Assembly (NCBI RefSeq): GCF_009789075.1
Contig: NZ_WNXQ01000003.1
Coordinates: 124,001 to 188,000, forward strand
Length of the DNA: 64,000 nt
Direction of reading: 5' to 3'
DNA from: Pseudooceanicola pacificus
GTDB lineage: Bacteria; Pseudomonadota; Alphaproteobacteria; Rhodobacterales; Rhodobacteraceae
The position numbers and the translations under genes were made by a program. This document shows, in pieces, positions 52,674 through 61,238 of the stretch; the stretch's first letter is position 1, and each line of letters begins with the position of its first letter. The notes below the pieces were generated by a model that saw only the letters and a program-made list of their open reading frames with translations, did no database searches and had not been told where the DNA came from.

Positions 52674-53552
52674 ATGAAAACAGGCAATCTGCCAGGCACC
52701 GGCGAGGTCGTTCTGGATCACTGCGGGCATTTCGTGGCGGACGCCGATGCCGCACGGGAGGCGCTGGACCGGCTGGGGTTCACCGTCACGCCGTTTTCGG
52801 CCCAGGTGCAGCCGGACCCGGCGACCGGGCAGATGCGGCTGACCGGCACCGGCAATATCTGCGTTATGCTGCCGCAGGGCTATCTGGAGGTTCTGGTCCA
52901 TACCGCCGACACCGCCATCGGGCGCGAGTTCCAGGCGGCGCTGGACCGGCGCGCCGGGCTGCACCTTGCCGCCTTCGGGCTGGCCGATACCCGGGCGCGG
53001 CATGCAGAGCTGGTGGCGACGGGGCTCGACATGCGGCCGCTGGTGCATTTCTCGCGTGAGGTCGGGACAGAGACCGGCGTCGAGACGGCGGCCTTTACCG
53101 TCGCGCGCATCGCGGCGGGCGAGATGCCCGAGGGGCGGGTGCAATGCCTGACCCATCACACTGAAAGCGCCCTCTGGCAGCCGCGCTGGACGACCCATGC
53201 CAACGGGGCGCGCGCGCTCGACGCGATTGTCCTCTCGGCACCCGACCCGGCCGAAAGCGCCGCGCGTTTCGCGCGGTTCCTCGGCCGGCCGGCACGGGCG
53301 CATGGCAGCGGGCTGCGGATCGCGCTGGACCGGGGTGCGCTGGAGTTCCTGCCCGAGGACGCGGCAACGGCCCTGGTGGGCGAGGCGGTCGATCCGGGCC
53401 GCCCGTGTTTCGTCGGCCTGCGGATCGGCATGGCGGATCTTGCGGACCTGCCCGACGGGATCGGGGGGCATCGGGCCGACGGCGCGCTGGTGGTGCCCTT
53501 CGGCCCCGCGCTCGGCCCCGGGGTCTGGCTGTTCCAGCCCGCCCGCGGCTAG
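52674..53552 (+). CDS. VOC/glyoxalase-fold protein
   Basis: This 292-residue protein has two vicinal-oxygen-chelate-type halves: LDHCGHFVADADAAREALDRLG at the N-terminus and DAIVLSAPDPAESAARFARFLG in the second half, the latter with FVGLRIGMADL near the end. It resembles the glyoxalase-like group (Glyoxalase_3) that is often linked to carboxylate or amino acid catabolism. The start ATG at 52674 has GGGAG 8 nt upstream. Its stop shares the palindrome CTAG with the convergent racemase-like gene. The reaction is unknown; dioxygenase, isomerase or lyase roles are all possible for the fold. Confidence 0.8.
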   Translation: MKTGNLPGTGEVVLDHCGHFVADADAAREALDRLGFTVTPFSAQVQPDPATGQMRLTGTGNICVMLPQGYLEVLVHTADTAIGREFQAALDRRAGLHLAAFGLADTRARHAELVATGLDMRPLVHFSREVGTETGVETAAFTVARIAAGEMPEGRVQCLTHHTESALWQPRWTTHANGARALDAIVLSAPDPAESAARFARFLGRPARAHGSGLRIALDRGALEFLPEDAATALVGEAVDPGRPCFVGLRIGMADLADLPDGIGGHRADGALVVPFGPALGPGVWLFQPARG

Positions 53553-54313
53553 CGCTCCGGTGCGAACCGGCGTGGCCGCAACCCGGCGTGGAACCAGGTG
53601 ATCAGCGAATAGATGTCATAGACCGGCAGCCCCGTCGCCGCCTGCACCGCCGCGCTGTAGGGCGACATATTGGTGCATTCCAGCACGATGGCGCCGACCT
53701 CGGGGTGCCGGGCCACCAGCGCCTGCGCTGCCGCGACCACATCGGCGCAGGCCAGTGCCGGGTCCAGGTCGTCCTTTTCGGCCTTGATGATGGTGCGGAA
53801 GAACTCGGTCCCGCCTTCCGTGCCGGTCACCGGCGTGTCGCGGGGCACGCCGATCCCGTCCAGATGCGCAGGCGTCAGCCCGGCGGCGTTGATCGTCACG
53901 ATCCCGGGGCGCCGGCCCGGCGGCAGGGTCGCCTGCACCCAGGGCACCTGCATCATGGACGAGGTCGCCACCGGCACCTGCAACGCCGCCGCCAGTTCGC
54001 GCTGGTAGATCGACAGGAAGCCGCAGTTGGTGGTGATCGCCTCGGCCCCCAGGTCGATCAGGTCGCGTGCGGCGGCGATGAAGTCGTCCAGCAGCCCGCG
54101 CGCCCTGTCGCAGACCACCCGGTCGGGGCTGGCGCCCCGGACGATGCGGTAGATCACCGGGAAGGGCCATGTCCCGGCATGGCCCATCTCGCCATGAATC
54201 CGGGCGAACCGCGCCTCAAGCATCAGGATACCCAGCGGTGCGCCGTAAAGCGCCTTGCCGCCGCGCGCCACATGTTCGCCCGGGGCGCCGAAGGGGCGGA
54301 GCGGATCGCCCAT
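53549..54313 (-). CDS. Aspartate/glutamate/hydantoin racemase-family protein
   Basis: This 254-residue protein has the two-cysteine active-site pattern of the family: AITTNCGFLSIYQ (first cysteine, near residue 86) and IVLECTNMSPYSAA (second, near the C-terminus). Family members racemise aspartate, glutamate or hydantoins without cofactors, and some isomerise maleate. The start overlaps the end of the DadA-like gene by 1 bp (TGATG), so the two are coupled. This would fit a route where an L-form is turned to a D-form for the next enzyme. Confidence 0.88.
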   Translation of the reverse strand: MGDPLRPFGAPGEHVARGGKALYGAPLGILMLEARFARIHGEMGHAGTWPFPVIYRIVRGASPDRVVCDRARGLLDDFIAAARDLIDLGAEAITTNCGFLSIYQRELAAALQVPVATSSMMQVPWVQATLPPGRRPGIVTINAAGLTPAHLDGIGVPRDTPVTGTEGGTEFFRTIIKAEKDDLDPALACADVVAAAQALVARHPEVGAIVLECTNMSPYSAAVQAATGLPVYDIYSLITWFHAGLRPRRFAPER

Positions 54314-55572
54314 CACCGGAACCGCGTCGCGGCAAAGGGGGCAAGGTCGATCTCGGGCGCCTCCCCGGTCACCAGCTGCGCCGCCAGCCGCCCGCTGCGG
54401 GCCGAGGAGACGAGGCCCACATGCCCGTGGCCAAAGCAATGCACCACGCCCGAGATCCCCCCGGCAGGGGCGATCACCGGCTTGCCGTCGGGCATGCTGG
54501 GCCGGTGGCCCATCCAGACCTGCGCCTCGCTGACATCCAGCCCGGGGAAGAGCGCGCCCAGATGGGTGCGCATGATCTCGGCCCGGCGCCAGTCGGGGGC
54601 GGCATCGGTGCCGGCGATCTCGACCTGCCCGGCGCAGCGCACGCCGGTGGCCAGCCGCGAGACCACCACCTTGCGGTCGCTCACCATGACCGAGGTCGTG
54701 GGCCCCGGCAGGTTCGAGCCGCCCTCGACCGTCACGTGGTAGCCGCGCTCGCTTTCCAGCGGCAGCCGGTCGCCGGCCTGTTTCGCCAGCGGGGCCGAGT
54801 GCGCGCCGCTGGCGATCACGGCGGCCGGGCAGGCGATTTCCCCCTGCGAGGTGAGCACGCCCGCCAGCTTGCCGCCCTCGGCCCGGAACCCGGTCGCCCG
54901 CGCGGCGAGGTGGCGGGCCCGCATCGTCACGGCATGGGCCAGCAGCGCCGCGCAATAGGCGCCGGGGTCCAGGCACTGGCCCGCCTCGGGGACGAAGACG
55001 CCAAAGCGGTAGTCCCTCGACAGGTCCGGCTGGCGCAGGGCAAGGGCGTCGCCCTCGATCTCCTGGCATTCGATCCCCAGGTCGCGGCGGATGCGCCAGC
55101 CCAGGGCCTCGGCCTCATAGGCCGCCCGGCTGCGATAAACATGCATCAGCCCGCTCTCTGCGTCGATCAGCCCGGGCACACCGGCGCGCGCGGCCACCTC
55201 GGCATGCAGCCGGGGCGCGTCGGCCAGCAGCGTGCGCAGGTCGGCGGCGATCTGGCGCAGCTTGGCCTCGGTGCTGCCGGCGGCAAGGTAGCGCAGCAGC
55301 CAGGGCAGCACGCGGGGCAGGTAGGCGGGCCGCAGGCTCAGCGGGCCCAGCGGATCGCGCAGCCATTTCGGAACCTGTTTCCAGACCCCCGGGGCAGAGG
55401 GCGGGGTGACCGAATGCGACGACAGCCAGGCGGCATTGCCATAGCTCGCGGCCTGCTGCCCGCCCGAGGGGCCGGGATCGACCAGCACGACCTTCAGCCC
55501 GCGTTCGGCCAGTTGCACCGCCGTCTGGACCCCGATGATACCCGCACCGATGACGGTCACGTCTGCCTTCAT
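54313..55572 (-). CDS. FAD-dependent D-amino-acid dehydrogenase-like protein (DadA family)
   Basis: This 419-residue flavoenzyme opens with VTVIGAGIIGVQTAVQLAERG (residues 5-25, in part IGAGIIGVQTAVQLAER), continues with GQQAASYGNAAWLSSHSVTP as in DadA, and ends with VHCFGHGHVGLVSSARSGRL as FAD-binding tail. It should oxidise a D-amino acid or imino acid to the 2-oxo acid and pass electrons to the quinone pool. It lies between the aconitase X small subunit gene and the racemase gene, coupled to the latter. It is distinct from the DadA/HcnC-like protein at 9275. Confidence 0.9.
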   Translation of the reverse strand: MKADVTVIGAGIIGVQTAVQLAERGLKVVLVDPGPSGGQQAASYGNAAWLSSHSVTPPSAPGVWKQVPKWLRDPLGPLSLRPAYLPRVLPWLLRYLAAGSTEAKLRQIAADLRTLLADAPRLHAEVAARAGVPGLIDAESGLMHVYRSRAAYEAEALGWRIRRDLGIECQEIEGDALALRQPDLSRDYRFGVFVPEAGQCLDPGAYCAALLAHAVTMRARHLAARATGFRAEGGKLAGVLTSQGEIACPAAVIASGAHSAPLAKQAGDRLPLESERGYHVTVEGGSNLPGPTTSVMVSDRKVVVSRLATGVRCAGQVEIAGTDAAPDWRRAEIMRTHLGALFPGLDVSEAQVWMGHRPSMPDGKPVIAPAGGISGVVHCFGHGHVGLVSSARSGRLAAQLVTGEAPEIDLAPFAATRFR

Positions 55573-55627
55573 TCCGCCTCTCCCGCCAATCTGTTCCGGG
55601 CGCGGCCCGCCATGCCGGGCCCGCGCC

Positions 55628-56038
55628 TCAGCGCCGCGTGATGCATCCGCTGTCTCCGTCCACCTGCACGATGTCTCCGTTGGTCAGCTCGTCCCAGAAG
55701 GCCGCCGCGGGCTCCACCACGATCGGCACCCCGGCCAGGATCGCGCCCTGGGTGACCGAGGGGTCCGGCAGCTCTTTCAGGATCAGCGCCGCCGGATGGG
55801 TGCCGTGCACCTTGAGCTGGTAGAGAAACCGCCAGGCCCCGGCCGAGCCCCGGCTGGCGGGCAGGACCAGCACCCGCCCGGCCACGCAGTCGCCCAGCAG
55901 GTCGCTGGAGCGCCCGACCACCTTGCCCGACCGGATGTCGAGATCGCCCAGGAACGACAGCGCCGTGCGCGAGATCATGGCGGCCCCGGTCGCCTGTCCC
56001 TTCACCACGCCACGCGCCTGCCAGGAGGCCTCAGCCAT
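55628..56038 (-). CDS. Aconitase X small (swivel) subunit
   Basis: This 136-residue protein is the AcnX swivel domain (DUF126). The family segment GDLDIRSGKVVGRSSDLLGDCVAGRVLVLP followed by SRGSAGAWRF is clear (in part GRVLVLPASRGSAGAWRF). It forms the two-part aconitase X with the large protein encoded just upstream; the genes overlap by 8 bp. AcnX enzymes dehydrate hydroxy acids; one known activity is cis-3-hydroxy-L-proline dehydratase and another mevalonate 5-phosphate dehydratase. Which hydroxy acid is used here is open. Confidence 0.9.
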   Translation of the reverse strand: MAEASWQARGVVKGQATGAAMISRTALSFLGDLDIRSGKVVGRSSDLLGDCVAGRVLVLPASRGSAGAWRFLYQLKVHGTHPAALILKELPDPSVTQGAILAGVPIVVEPAAAFWDELTNGDIVQVDGDSGCITRR

Positions 56039-57296
56039 TGTGCCGTCTCCGGGGTTGGAACTGCCCGGTGACCGCCGTTTCCACCGCCAGTTCGCTGGTG
56101 GTGAACAGGGTCGGGCACTGGATCATGTCGCGCACGTAATGGGCCTGCTTGGCGCTGTCGACGACGATGGTGCGCAGCCTGGGCGGCACCACGCCCAGCT
56201 TGGGATCGGGCGAGCAGCTGCAGGCGAAATGGCACGAGATCGGGCAGGTGTCGCTGACCACCCGCGCCCCGGCCGCGACCATCGGCGCGATCAGGCCCGC
56301 ATCCTGCGCCATCCGGCGCACCGCCCGGCTGGTGGTGACCCAGAGCTCGACCCCCGGTGCGACGCGGCGGCCCGAGAGCAGGGCGGCGTAATGTTTCATC
56401 TCTTCGAAGGAGGCATGCGGGCAGCCCAGATGCACCAGATCGAACCCGGTCTCGGCCCCGGTGCAGAAGGCGTCGAAGACCCCGGCGATGTCGGCCTCGC
56501 CCACCTCGGCCTCGGGCAGGCCGGGGGCGTCGGCCTCGTCCGGATAGGGCGGTGTCACGCCCGGCACCACGAACATCGCCACCCCGCCCGAGGTCGCCAT
56601 GCCGACACCCAAGGCATCCAGCTCGTCCGGCGAGGGGCGGGCCTGCAGCCCCCGGATCAACGGGACCCCGCTGCCGACCGCCGTGCCGATGACATAGCCA
56701 AGCGCGGTGAAATCCGCCGTGCCCCGGGGCCGCGCGGTCACGGTGACGCGATGCGTGGGCTGGCGGTTGCGATCCAGGTGCAGGCCGAAGCGGGGATAGC
56801 GCCCGGTCATCCCGGCATAGACCGCGAAGAACCCGTCGCGGTTGGACCGCGCGCCCAGCACGGAATTGGCAAAGACCGTGACCCCGCTTTCGATCGAGGC
56901 GATATGCATGTTCCAGGTCGGCCAGTGCCCGGCCCAGTAGGGCGTGCAGGTGAAGGAGGTCGCGCTGCCCATCAGGCGATGCGCCACCTCGGCCCGTTTC
57001 TGCAGCAGGCCCAGCGACTCGGGCGCGCCGGTGGCCTGCCAGTTGCCCATGTCCGCATTGGCGATATTGGTCGAAACGGGCACCACCATGCGCGCGCCCT
57101 GGTCCGCGGTGGCCTCGATCAGCTCGACATCGCCCTTGTAGAGCGCCATGCCCGCATGGACATGGGCATAGCCGATATCCACCATGTCGGGGGCGTCATA
57201 GGCCTCGCCCAGCTGGACCAGCGCCGCCATCGCCTGCCGCGCGGCCCCGCCTTCGGCACCGTCGAGCAGGGCAAGATCGCGGTCCGACAGCTTCAT
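56031..57296 (-). CDS. Aconitase X catalytic (large) subunit
   Basis: This 421-residue protein matches the AcnX catalytic domain (DUF521). Recognisable parts are VDIGYAHVHAGMALYKGDVELI, ADMGNWQATGAPESLG, ANSVLGARSNRDG (in the position of the aconitase-type substrate loop), and the C-terminal ARVVSDTCPISCHFACSCS cysteines that may bind an iron-sulfur cluster or iron. It lies 3 bp after the aspartate-dehydrogenase-like gene and overlaps the small-subunit gene. It is part of a convergent set of enzymes that may degrade a hydroxylated amino acid. Confidence 0.92.
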   Translation of the reverse strand: MKLSDRDLALLDGAEGGAARQAMAALVQLGEAYDAPDMVDIGYAHVHAGMALYKGDVELIEATADQGARMVVPVSTNIANADMGNWQATGAPESLGLLQKRAEVAHRLMGSATSFTCTPYWAGHWPTWNMHIASIESGVTVFANSVLGARSNRDGFFAVYAGMTGRYPRFGLHLDRNRQPTHRVTVTARPRGTADFTALGYVIGTAVGSGVPLIRGLQARPSPDELDALGVGMATSGGVAMFVVPGVTPPYPDEADAPGLPEAEVGEADIAGVFDAFCTGAETGFDLVHLGCPHASFEEMKHYAALLSGRRVAPGVELWVTTSRAVRRMAQDAGLIAPMVAAGARVVSDTCPISCHFACSCSPDPKLGVVPPRLRTIVVDSAKQAHYVRDMIQCPTLFTTSELAVETAVTGQFQPRRRHNG

Positions 57297-57299
57297 CGG

Positions 57300-58118
57300 T
57301 CAGCTTCCGATCCTGAGCGTGGCGGTCTCGCGCCGCAGCGCGGCCAGGATGCTGAGCGCGACCACCATGCTGGTGCGGTTGTTCTGCGGCGAGGGGTAGT
57401 TCTGCGACGTCATTTCGAGCGAGACCGAGCTGGCTTCTACCGTCAGCGTATGGCGGGCGCCGGGCAGGGTGCCGTCGGCCATGATCCTGACCTGCGTGCG
57501 GTCCAGCCCGATACCGGCCAGCCCCAGCGTCACGGCGACGTTGAAATGGCGCGGGAAATGCCCCGCCGCCGCACGCGCCGATCCCTCGAAGACCGGTACC
57601 GGGCCGTGGGCGGCGGGAGCCAGGTCGATTCCGTTGTCGTGGATATAGCTCTCATGGGCGAAGGAGGCCGGGTTGATATGCGATGTCAGGATGACAGAGG
57701 CGATCTCGTCCTCGTGGGCCGCGCGGATGATGTCGAGACCCGGCAGCGTGCCGCCCGCGATCTGCAAGGTGCCGCCCGCGGCCTCGGCGATGTCGATCAG
57801 GTCCAGGTTCACCGCCAGGGCGCCGACGCTGACCGCCACCACGTGACCGCCCGCGCGCAGGGTCGGTTCGACCACGTCGCGGAATCCGTCATAGGTTGCG
57901 CATTCGACCAGGATCGCCTCGTATCGCGGTGCCTCGTTGGCCGAGATGACGGGCACGTCCAGCCCGTAGCGGGCTGCGTTTTCGGCGGCGCGCGCCGTGT
58001 CCCGCGCCGCGATGGCGACGATTTCCAGCGTATCGGCCTGGCCAGAGGCGACCCGCGCGGCGATCTGCTGCCCCACGTTGCCAAATCCGCCCAGTACGAT
58101 CCGCGTCACGCCTGCCAT
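57300..58118 (-). CDS. Aspartate dehydrogenase-family protein (DUF108)
   Basis: This 272-residue NAD(P)-dependent enzyme has RIVLGGFGNVGQQIAARVASG (residues 6-26) as Rossmann motif and the DUF108/aspartate dehydrogenase domain (GGTLPGLDIIRAAHEDEIASV, then the C-terminal GHFPRHFNVAVTLGLAG and SRTSM-like NRTSMVVALSILAAL end). It would oxidise L-aspartate or an analogue to the imine, or reduce an imine. The start ATG at 58118 has GCAGGGG upstream; a longer start at about 58166 would overlap the GntR-type site. The gene is divergent from MmgE/PrpD and starts the AcnX operon. Confidence 0.85.
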   Translation of the reverse strand: MAGVTRIVLGGFGNVGQQIAARVASGQADTLEIVAIAARDTARAAENAARYGLDVPVISANEAPRYEAILVECATYDGFRDVVEPTLRAGGHVVAVSVGALAVNLDLIDIAEAAGGTLQIAGGTLPGLDIIRAAHEDEIASVILTSHINPASFAHESYIHDNGIDLAPAAHGPVPVFEGSARAAAGHFPRHFNVAVTLGLAGIGLDRTQVRIMADGTLPGARHTLTVEASSVSLEMTSQNYPSPQNNRTSMVVALSILAALRRETATLRIGS

Positions 58119-58141
58119 GCCCCTGCCATCCCACGATTGTC

Positions 58142-58185
58142 TTGACTGGTTGCTGTACTCTGTCATGTATACAGAAAAATATGCA
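58142..58185 (+). promoter_or_regulatory. Promoter of MmgE/PrpD gene with overlapping GntR-type operator site 2
   Basis: TTGACT (58142-58147) and TGTATA (58166-58171) are 18 bp apart. The -10 is inside the operator TGTATACAGAAAAATATGCA (58166-58185), so a bound repressor would block the polymerase. The site differs by one base from site 1 at 52584. It also serves the divergent aspartate-dehydrogenase operon. Confidence 0.8.
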
Positions 58186-58220
58186 AACGAAAACTCCGCG
58201 CCGAGCCCGAAGGACCAGCC

Positions 58221-59606
58221 ATGAGCGACCGTGCCCCCGTCACCCGTAGTCTTGCGGCCTTCATATCGGGGTTCACGCCCGCCGCGCTGCCCGACGAGGT
58301 CATGGCCTATACCCGCAAGCTGGCCAAGGACGGGATCGGGGTGCTCTGCGCCGCGACGCATCGCAGCGTGACAGCGGCCCAGGGCATCGGCGATTTCGCC
58401 GAGGAGGTCGCGGGCCAGGGCCCCTGCACGCTGATCGGACGCGGCCGCAAGGTGGACCCGGTGACCGCGGCGCTGGCCAATGGCACGCTGGGCTATGCCG
58501 CCGATTTCGAACCGCATCACCCCGAGGCGATCCTGCATCCGATCGCCGTGATGCTGCCGACCGCGATCGCGCTGTCCGAGGCGCAGAACCGCACCGGGGC
58601 CGAGGCGCTGGCCGCCATCGCCCTGGGCTGCGAGGTGACCTATCGCGTGTCGATGGCGATGAACCCGCGCGCCCTTTACGACCGGGGCTTCCACCCCTCG
58701 GCCATCGTGGGCAGCTTCGGCTCTGCCGCCGCCTCGGCCTATCTGCTGGGGCTGGACGCCGAGCAGACGGTGCGCGCCCTGGGCCTCGCCGGGTTACAGA
58801 CCTCGGGCCTGCTGGCCTGGCAGGACGACCCGCGCGAGGATGCCCGCCCGTTCCAGATGGGCCTGGCCGCGCGCAACGGCGTGATGTCGGCGATGCTGGC
58901 CAAACGCGGCTTTGGCGCGCCCGACCGGATCTTCGACGGCGGCCATGTGGTGCTGGATGCCTATACCGCCGTCGCCTCGCCCGCGCCGCTGATCGCGGAT
59001 CTGGGTGTGGCATGGGACGGGGTGATGGAGCTGGCGATCAAGCCCTATGCCTCGGTCTCGTTCCTGCATCCGGCGCTCGACGCGCTGGTCGCGCTGCTGG
59101 AAGAGCACGCGCTGACGCCCGGGCAGATCGCCAAAATCGGGCTGCGGTTTGCCGACTCGGGTGCGCATTGCGTCGACGACAACCCGCTCAAGGGGCATTC
59201 CGCGCAATATATCCTGCCGGTGCGGGCGGCTCTGGGGCGGCTGTCCTTCCTCGACCTCTTCGTCGACCGGCGCGAGAGCGATCCCGAGGTCGCCCGCCTG
59301 GCCGCCAGTGCCGAGGTGATCCGCGACCACGGCGCGTTCAACGACGCCTTTCCCGAGTTCTACATGGGCGAGATCATCCTGACCCTGGCCGACGGGCGCA
59401 CCCTCTCGGCCACCTCGAAAGTCGCGCGGGGCTACCCGGAACAGCCGCTGAGCGAAGCGGACCTGGCCCAAAAATTCGACGATGTCACCGCCACCGTCTG
59501 CTCACCCGTGCGGCGCGCGGCCCTGGCCGAAGCGGCCGAGGGGCTGTACCACGCGCCCGATGTCTCGGCGCTTGCGGCGGTGCTGGCCCAGGCCCCGGAT
59601 GCCTGA
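58221..59606 (+). CDS. MmgE/PrpD-family protein
   Basis: This 461-residue protein belongs to the family of 2-methylcitrate dehydratase, cis-aconitate decarboxylase and iminodisuccinate epimerase. Helical N-terminal half with ANGTLGYAADFEPHHPEAILHP (the conserved D-x-x-x-H-H region is visible as DFEPHHPEA), GFHPSAIVGSFGSAAASAYLLGL, and the C-terminal IKPYASVSFLHPALDAL and PLKGHSAQYILPVRAAL segments. AAGGA lies 6 nt before the ATG. Family members act on polycarboxylates as dehydratase, decarboxylase or epimerase, so any of these is possible here. It is preceded by the GntR-type site 2 and followed by the gntR gene. Confidence 0.9.
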   Translation: MSDRAPVTRSLAAFISGFTPAALPDEVMAYTRKLAKDGIGVLCAATHRSVTAAQGIGDFAEEVAGQGPCTLIGRGRKVDPVTAALANGTLGYAADFEPHHPEAILHPIAVMLPTAIALSEAQNRTGAEALAAIALGCEVTYRVSMAMNPRALYDRGFHPSAIVGSFGSAAASAYLLGLDAEQTVRALGLAGLQTSGLLAWQDDPREDARPFQMGLAARNGVMSAMLAKRGFGAPDRIFDGGHVVLDAYTAVASPAPLIADLGVAWDGVMELAIKPYASVSFLHPALDALVALLEEHALTPGQIAKIGLRFADSGAHCVDDNPLKGHSAQYILPVRAALGRLSFLDLFVDRRESDPEVARLAASAEVIRDHGAFNDAFPEFYMGEIILTLADGRTLSATSKVARGYPEQPLSEADLAQKFDDVTATVCSPVRRAALAEAAEGLYHAPDVSALAAVLAQAPDA

Positions 59607-59619
59607 GGCAGTGTGTCCG

Positions 59620-59660
59620 TTGACGCTCTGCCGCATCAATGCATACAATCCGGCATACAT
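59620..59660 (+). promoter_or_regulatory. Promoter of the gntR gene with overlapping GntR-type half-sites (site 3)
   Basis: TTGACG (59620-59625) and TACAAT (59644-59649) are 18 bp apart. GCATACA occurs twice, 12 bp apart (59641-59647 and 59653-59659), covering the -10 region. This points to autoregulation of the GntR gene that starts at 59684. Confidence 0.7.
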
Positions 59661-59683
59661 AGTTCGATCCGAGGCTCCACTTG

Positions 59684-60379
59684 ATGAACAAAGACAAGAA
59701 GCCCGCCGCAGCAACCCCGCATATGTCCTCGTCCCACCGGGCCCATGCGCAGCTGCGCGAACAGCTTCTGCGCTCGAAGTTCCTGCCCGGTCAGAAGATC
59801 AACGAGGTCTCGCTGGCCAACGAGCTGGAGATCAGCCGCACCCCCCTGCGCGAGGCGCTGAACCGGCTGGTGGCCGAGGGCCTGCTGCTGGATCGCGAGC
59901 GTGGATTTTCCGTGCCGGGGCTGGAACCCGAAGTGGTCTTCGACCTGTTCCAGGCGCGGGTCGAGATCGAATGCGCCACCGTCCGGATGGCCTGCGAACT
60001 GGCCGGGCCCGCGGAGCTGGACGCGCTGTCGGCCTTCCTCGACGAAAGCATGTCGGAATCCCCAGATGCCTCGGTCGACCGGCTGATCGAACTGGACATC
60101 CGGTTTCACGACACCATTGCCGAGCTGTCCGGCAACAAGGTGCTGCGGCAGATGCTGTCGAACCTCAACGACCGCATTCACCTGGTCCGCTGGGTCGCGA
60201 TGGAGGGGCGGCGTGAGCGCACCCAGAGCCAGCACCGCGAGATCCTCGACCATATCCGGGCCGGCGACACCGCCGCGGCCATCGCCGGCATGCGCGGGCA
60301 TATCCTGCACCGCAAGGAGGATATCCTGCAGGCGATCAAGGCGGCCTATGGCCATGTCTACACCCTGTCCTCTGCCTGA
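59684..60379 (+). CDS. GntR-family transcriptional regulator, FadR/FCD subfamily
   Basis: This 231-residue regulator has an N-terminal GntR winged helix (ANELEISRTPLREALNRLVAEGL, residues about 45-67; in part EISRTPLREALNRLVAE) and an all-helical FCD ligand domain (LDIRFHDTIAELSGN, RTQSQHREILDHIRAGD) with the His/Asp residues that bind a metal and carboxylate ligand in this group. Carboxylate sensing would suit the neighbouring TTT transporter and enzymes. The start ATG 59684 is 9 nt after GAGG; TTG at 59681 is an alternative. The TGTATACA-type sites around the cluster are its probable targets. Confidence 0.93.
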   Translation: MNKDKKPAAATPHMSSSHRAHAQLREQLLRSKFLPGQKINEVSLANELEISRTPLREALNRLVAEGLLLDRERGFSVPGLEPEVVFDLFQARVEIECATVRMACELAGPAELDALSAFLDESMSESPDASVDRLIELDIRFHDTIAELSGNKVLRQMLSNLNDRIHLVRWVAMEGRRERTQSQHREILDHIRAGDTAAAIAGMRGHILHRKEDILQAIKAAYGHVYTLSSA

Positions 60380-60426
60380 TCCGGTGACGGGTCCGGCCGT
60401 GGGGACGCAACCCTGAAAGACCTGCG

Positions 60427-61182
60427 ATGACCCGGTACATCATCATCGGCGCCGGATCCGGCATCGGCGCGGCGCTGGCCCGGCATCTGGCAGCGCCCGG
60501 CATCGAGCTGCTGCTGCACACCGGGTCGAACGAGGAACGCCTGGCCCGTGTCGCCGCGGCCTGCGAAAAGGCGGGCGCGCGCGTGTCGACCTGCCTCGGC
60601 ATGACCGAGGATGCCGCCCTGCTGGACCGGGTGGCCGCCTGGCTCGACCCGCTGCCGCGCGACCCGCTGCCGCGCGACGGGCTGGCGGGCTTTGCCTTTG
60701 CCGCCGGATACGCCCGGCTGGGCACGGTCGAGTCGACGGACCCGGCCACGCTGCGCGCGGCGCTGAACGCGATGCCGGTGGCCTTCCAGTCCCTCTGCAC
60801 GCTTGTCGCGCCCAAGCTGGCCGATGGCCGGGGCCGCATCCTGTGTGTCAGCGCATTCGGCGCGCACCGGGCCAAGACCCACAGCTATGCCCCCACGGCC
60901 CCGGCCAAGGCCGCGCTGGAGGCGCAGGTGCGGGTCTTTGCCGCCAATCTCGCCCCGCGCGGGATCACCGTGAACGCGGTGGTGCCCGGGTTCATCGCCA
61001 AGGAGGCGGGCACGCCATCCTCGCTGACGCCCGCGCAATGGGGCGAGGTCACGCAGACCATCCCGATGGCCCGGCTGGGCCAGGCCGCCGAGGTCGCGGC
61101 CACCGCGGCCTTTCTGCTGTCGGAACCGGCGGGCTATGTCACCGGCCAGTGCCTGCATGTGAACGGCGGCCTGACGCTCTGA
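60427..61182 (+). CDS. SDR-family oxidoreductase with divergent active site
   Basis: This 251-residue NAD(P)-dependent short-chain dehydrogenase has the cofactor motif YIIIGAGSGIGAALARHL (residues 4-21) and the C-terminal ITVNAVVPGFIAKEAG and GYVTGQCLHVNGGLTL. The catalytic region reads HSYAPTAPAKAALEAQ: Tyr and Lys are separated by six residues rather than three. This is the spacing of divergent SDRs such as enoyl-ACP reductase, although the rest looks like a classical SDR. A 15-bp tandem duplication adds DPLPR near residue 77. It lies between gntR and the ThDP enzyme gene and probably handles an aldehyde, alcohol or keto acid of the same pathway. Confidence 0.85.
   Translation: MTRYIIIGAGSGIGAALARHLAAPGIELLLHTGSNEERLARVAAACEKAGARVSTCLGMTEDAALLDRVAAWLDPLPRDPLPRDGLAGFAFAAGYARLGTVESTDPATLRAALNAMPVAFQSLCTLVAPKLADGRGRILCVSAFGAHRAKTHSYAPTAPAKAALEAQVRVFAANLAPRGITVNAVVPGFIAKEAGTPSSLTPAQWGEVTQTIPMARLGQAAEVAATAAFLLSEPAGYVTGQCLHVNGGLTL
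60646..60675 (+). repeat. 15-bp perfect tandem duplication inside the SDR gene
   Basis: GACCCGCTGCCGCGC occurs twice in a row at 60646-60660 and 60661-60675. It keeps the frame and adds one DPLPR unit to the protein in a surface-loop region. It looks like a recent slippage or duplication event. Confidence 0.95.
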
Positions 61183-61238
61183 TCCCCGCCGGCGCTGCGG
61201 CGGTCGCCGCCGAACCGCGCCCGGGGGCATTTCGGGCA

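Noticed and set aside
56031..57296. Assigning aconitase X as cis-3-hydroxyproline dehydratase
   Set aside because: The usual partners (proline racemase family, pyrroline-2-carboxylate reductase of the ornithine cyclodeaminase family) are absent, and substrate residues cannot be judged by eye.
60427..61182. Enoyl-ACP reductase (FabI) call for the SDR
   Set aside because: Only the Y-x6-K spacing agrees; the cofactor motif and C-terminal region are those of classical SDRs and the context is catabolic.
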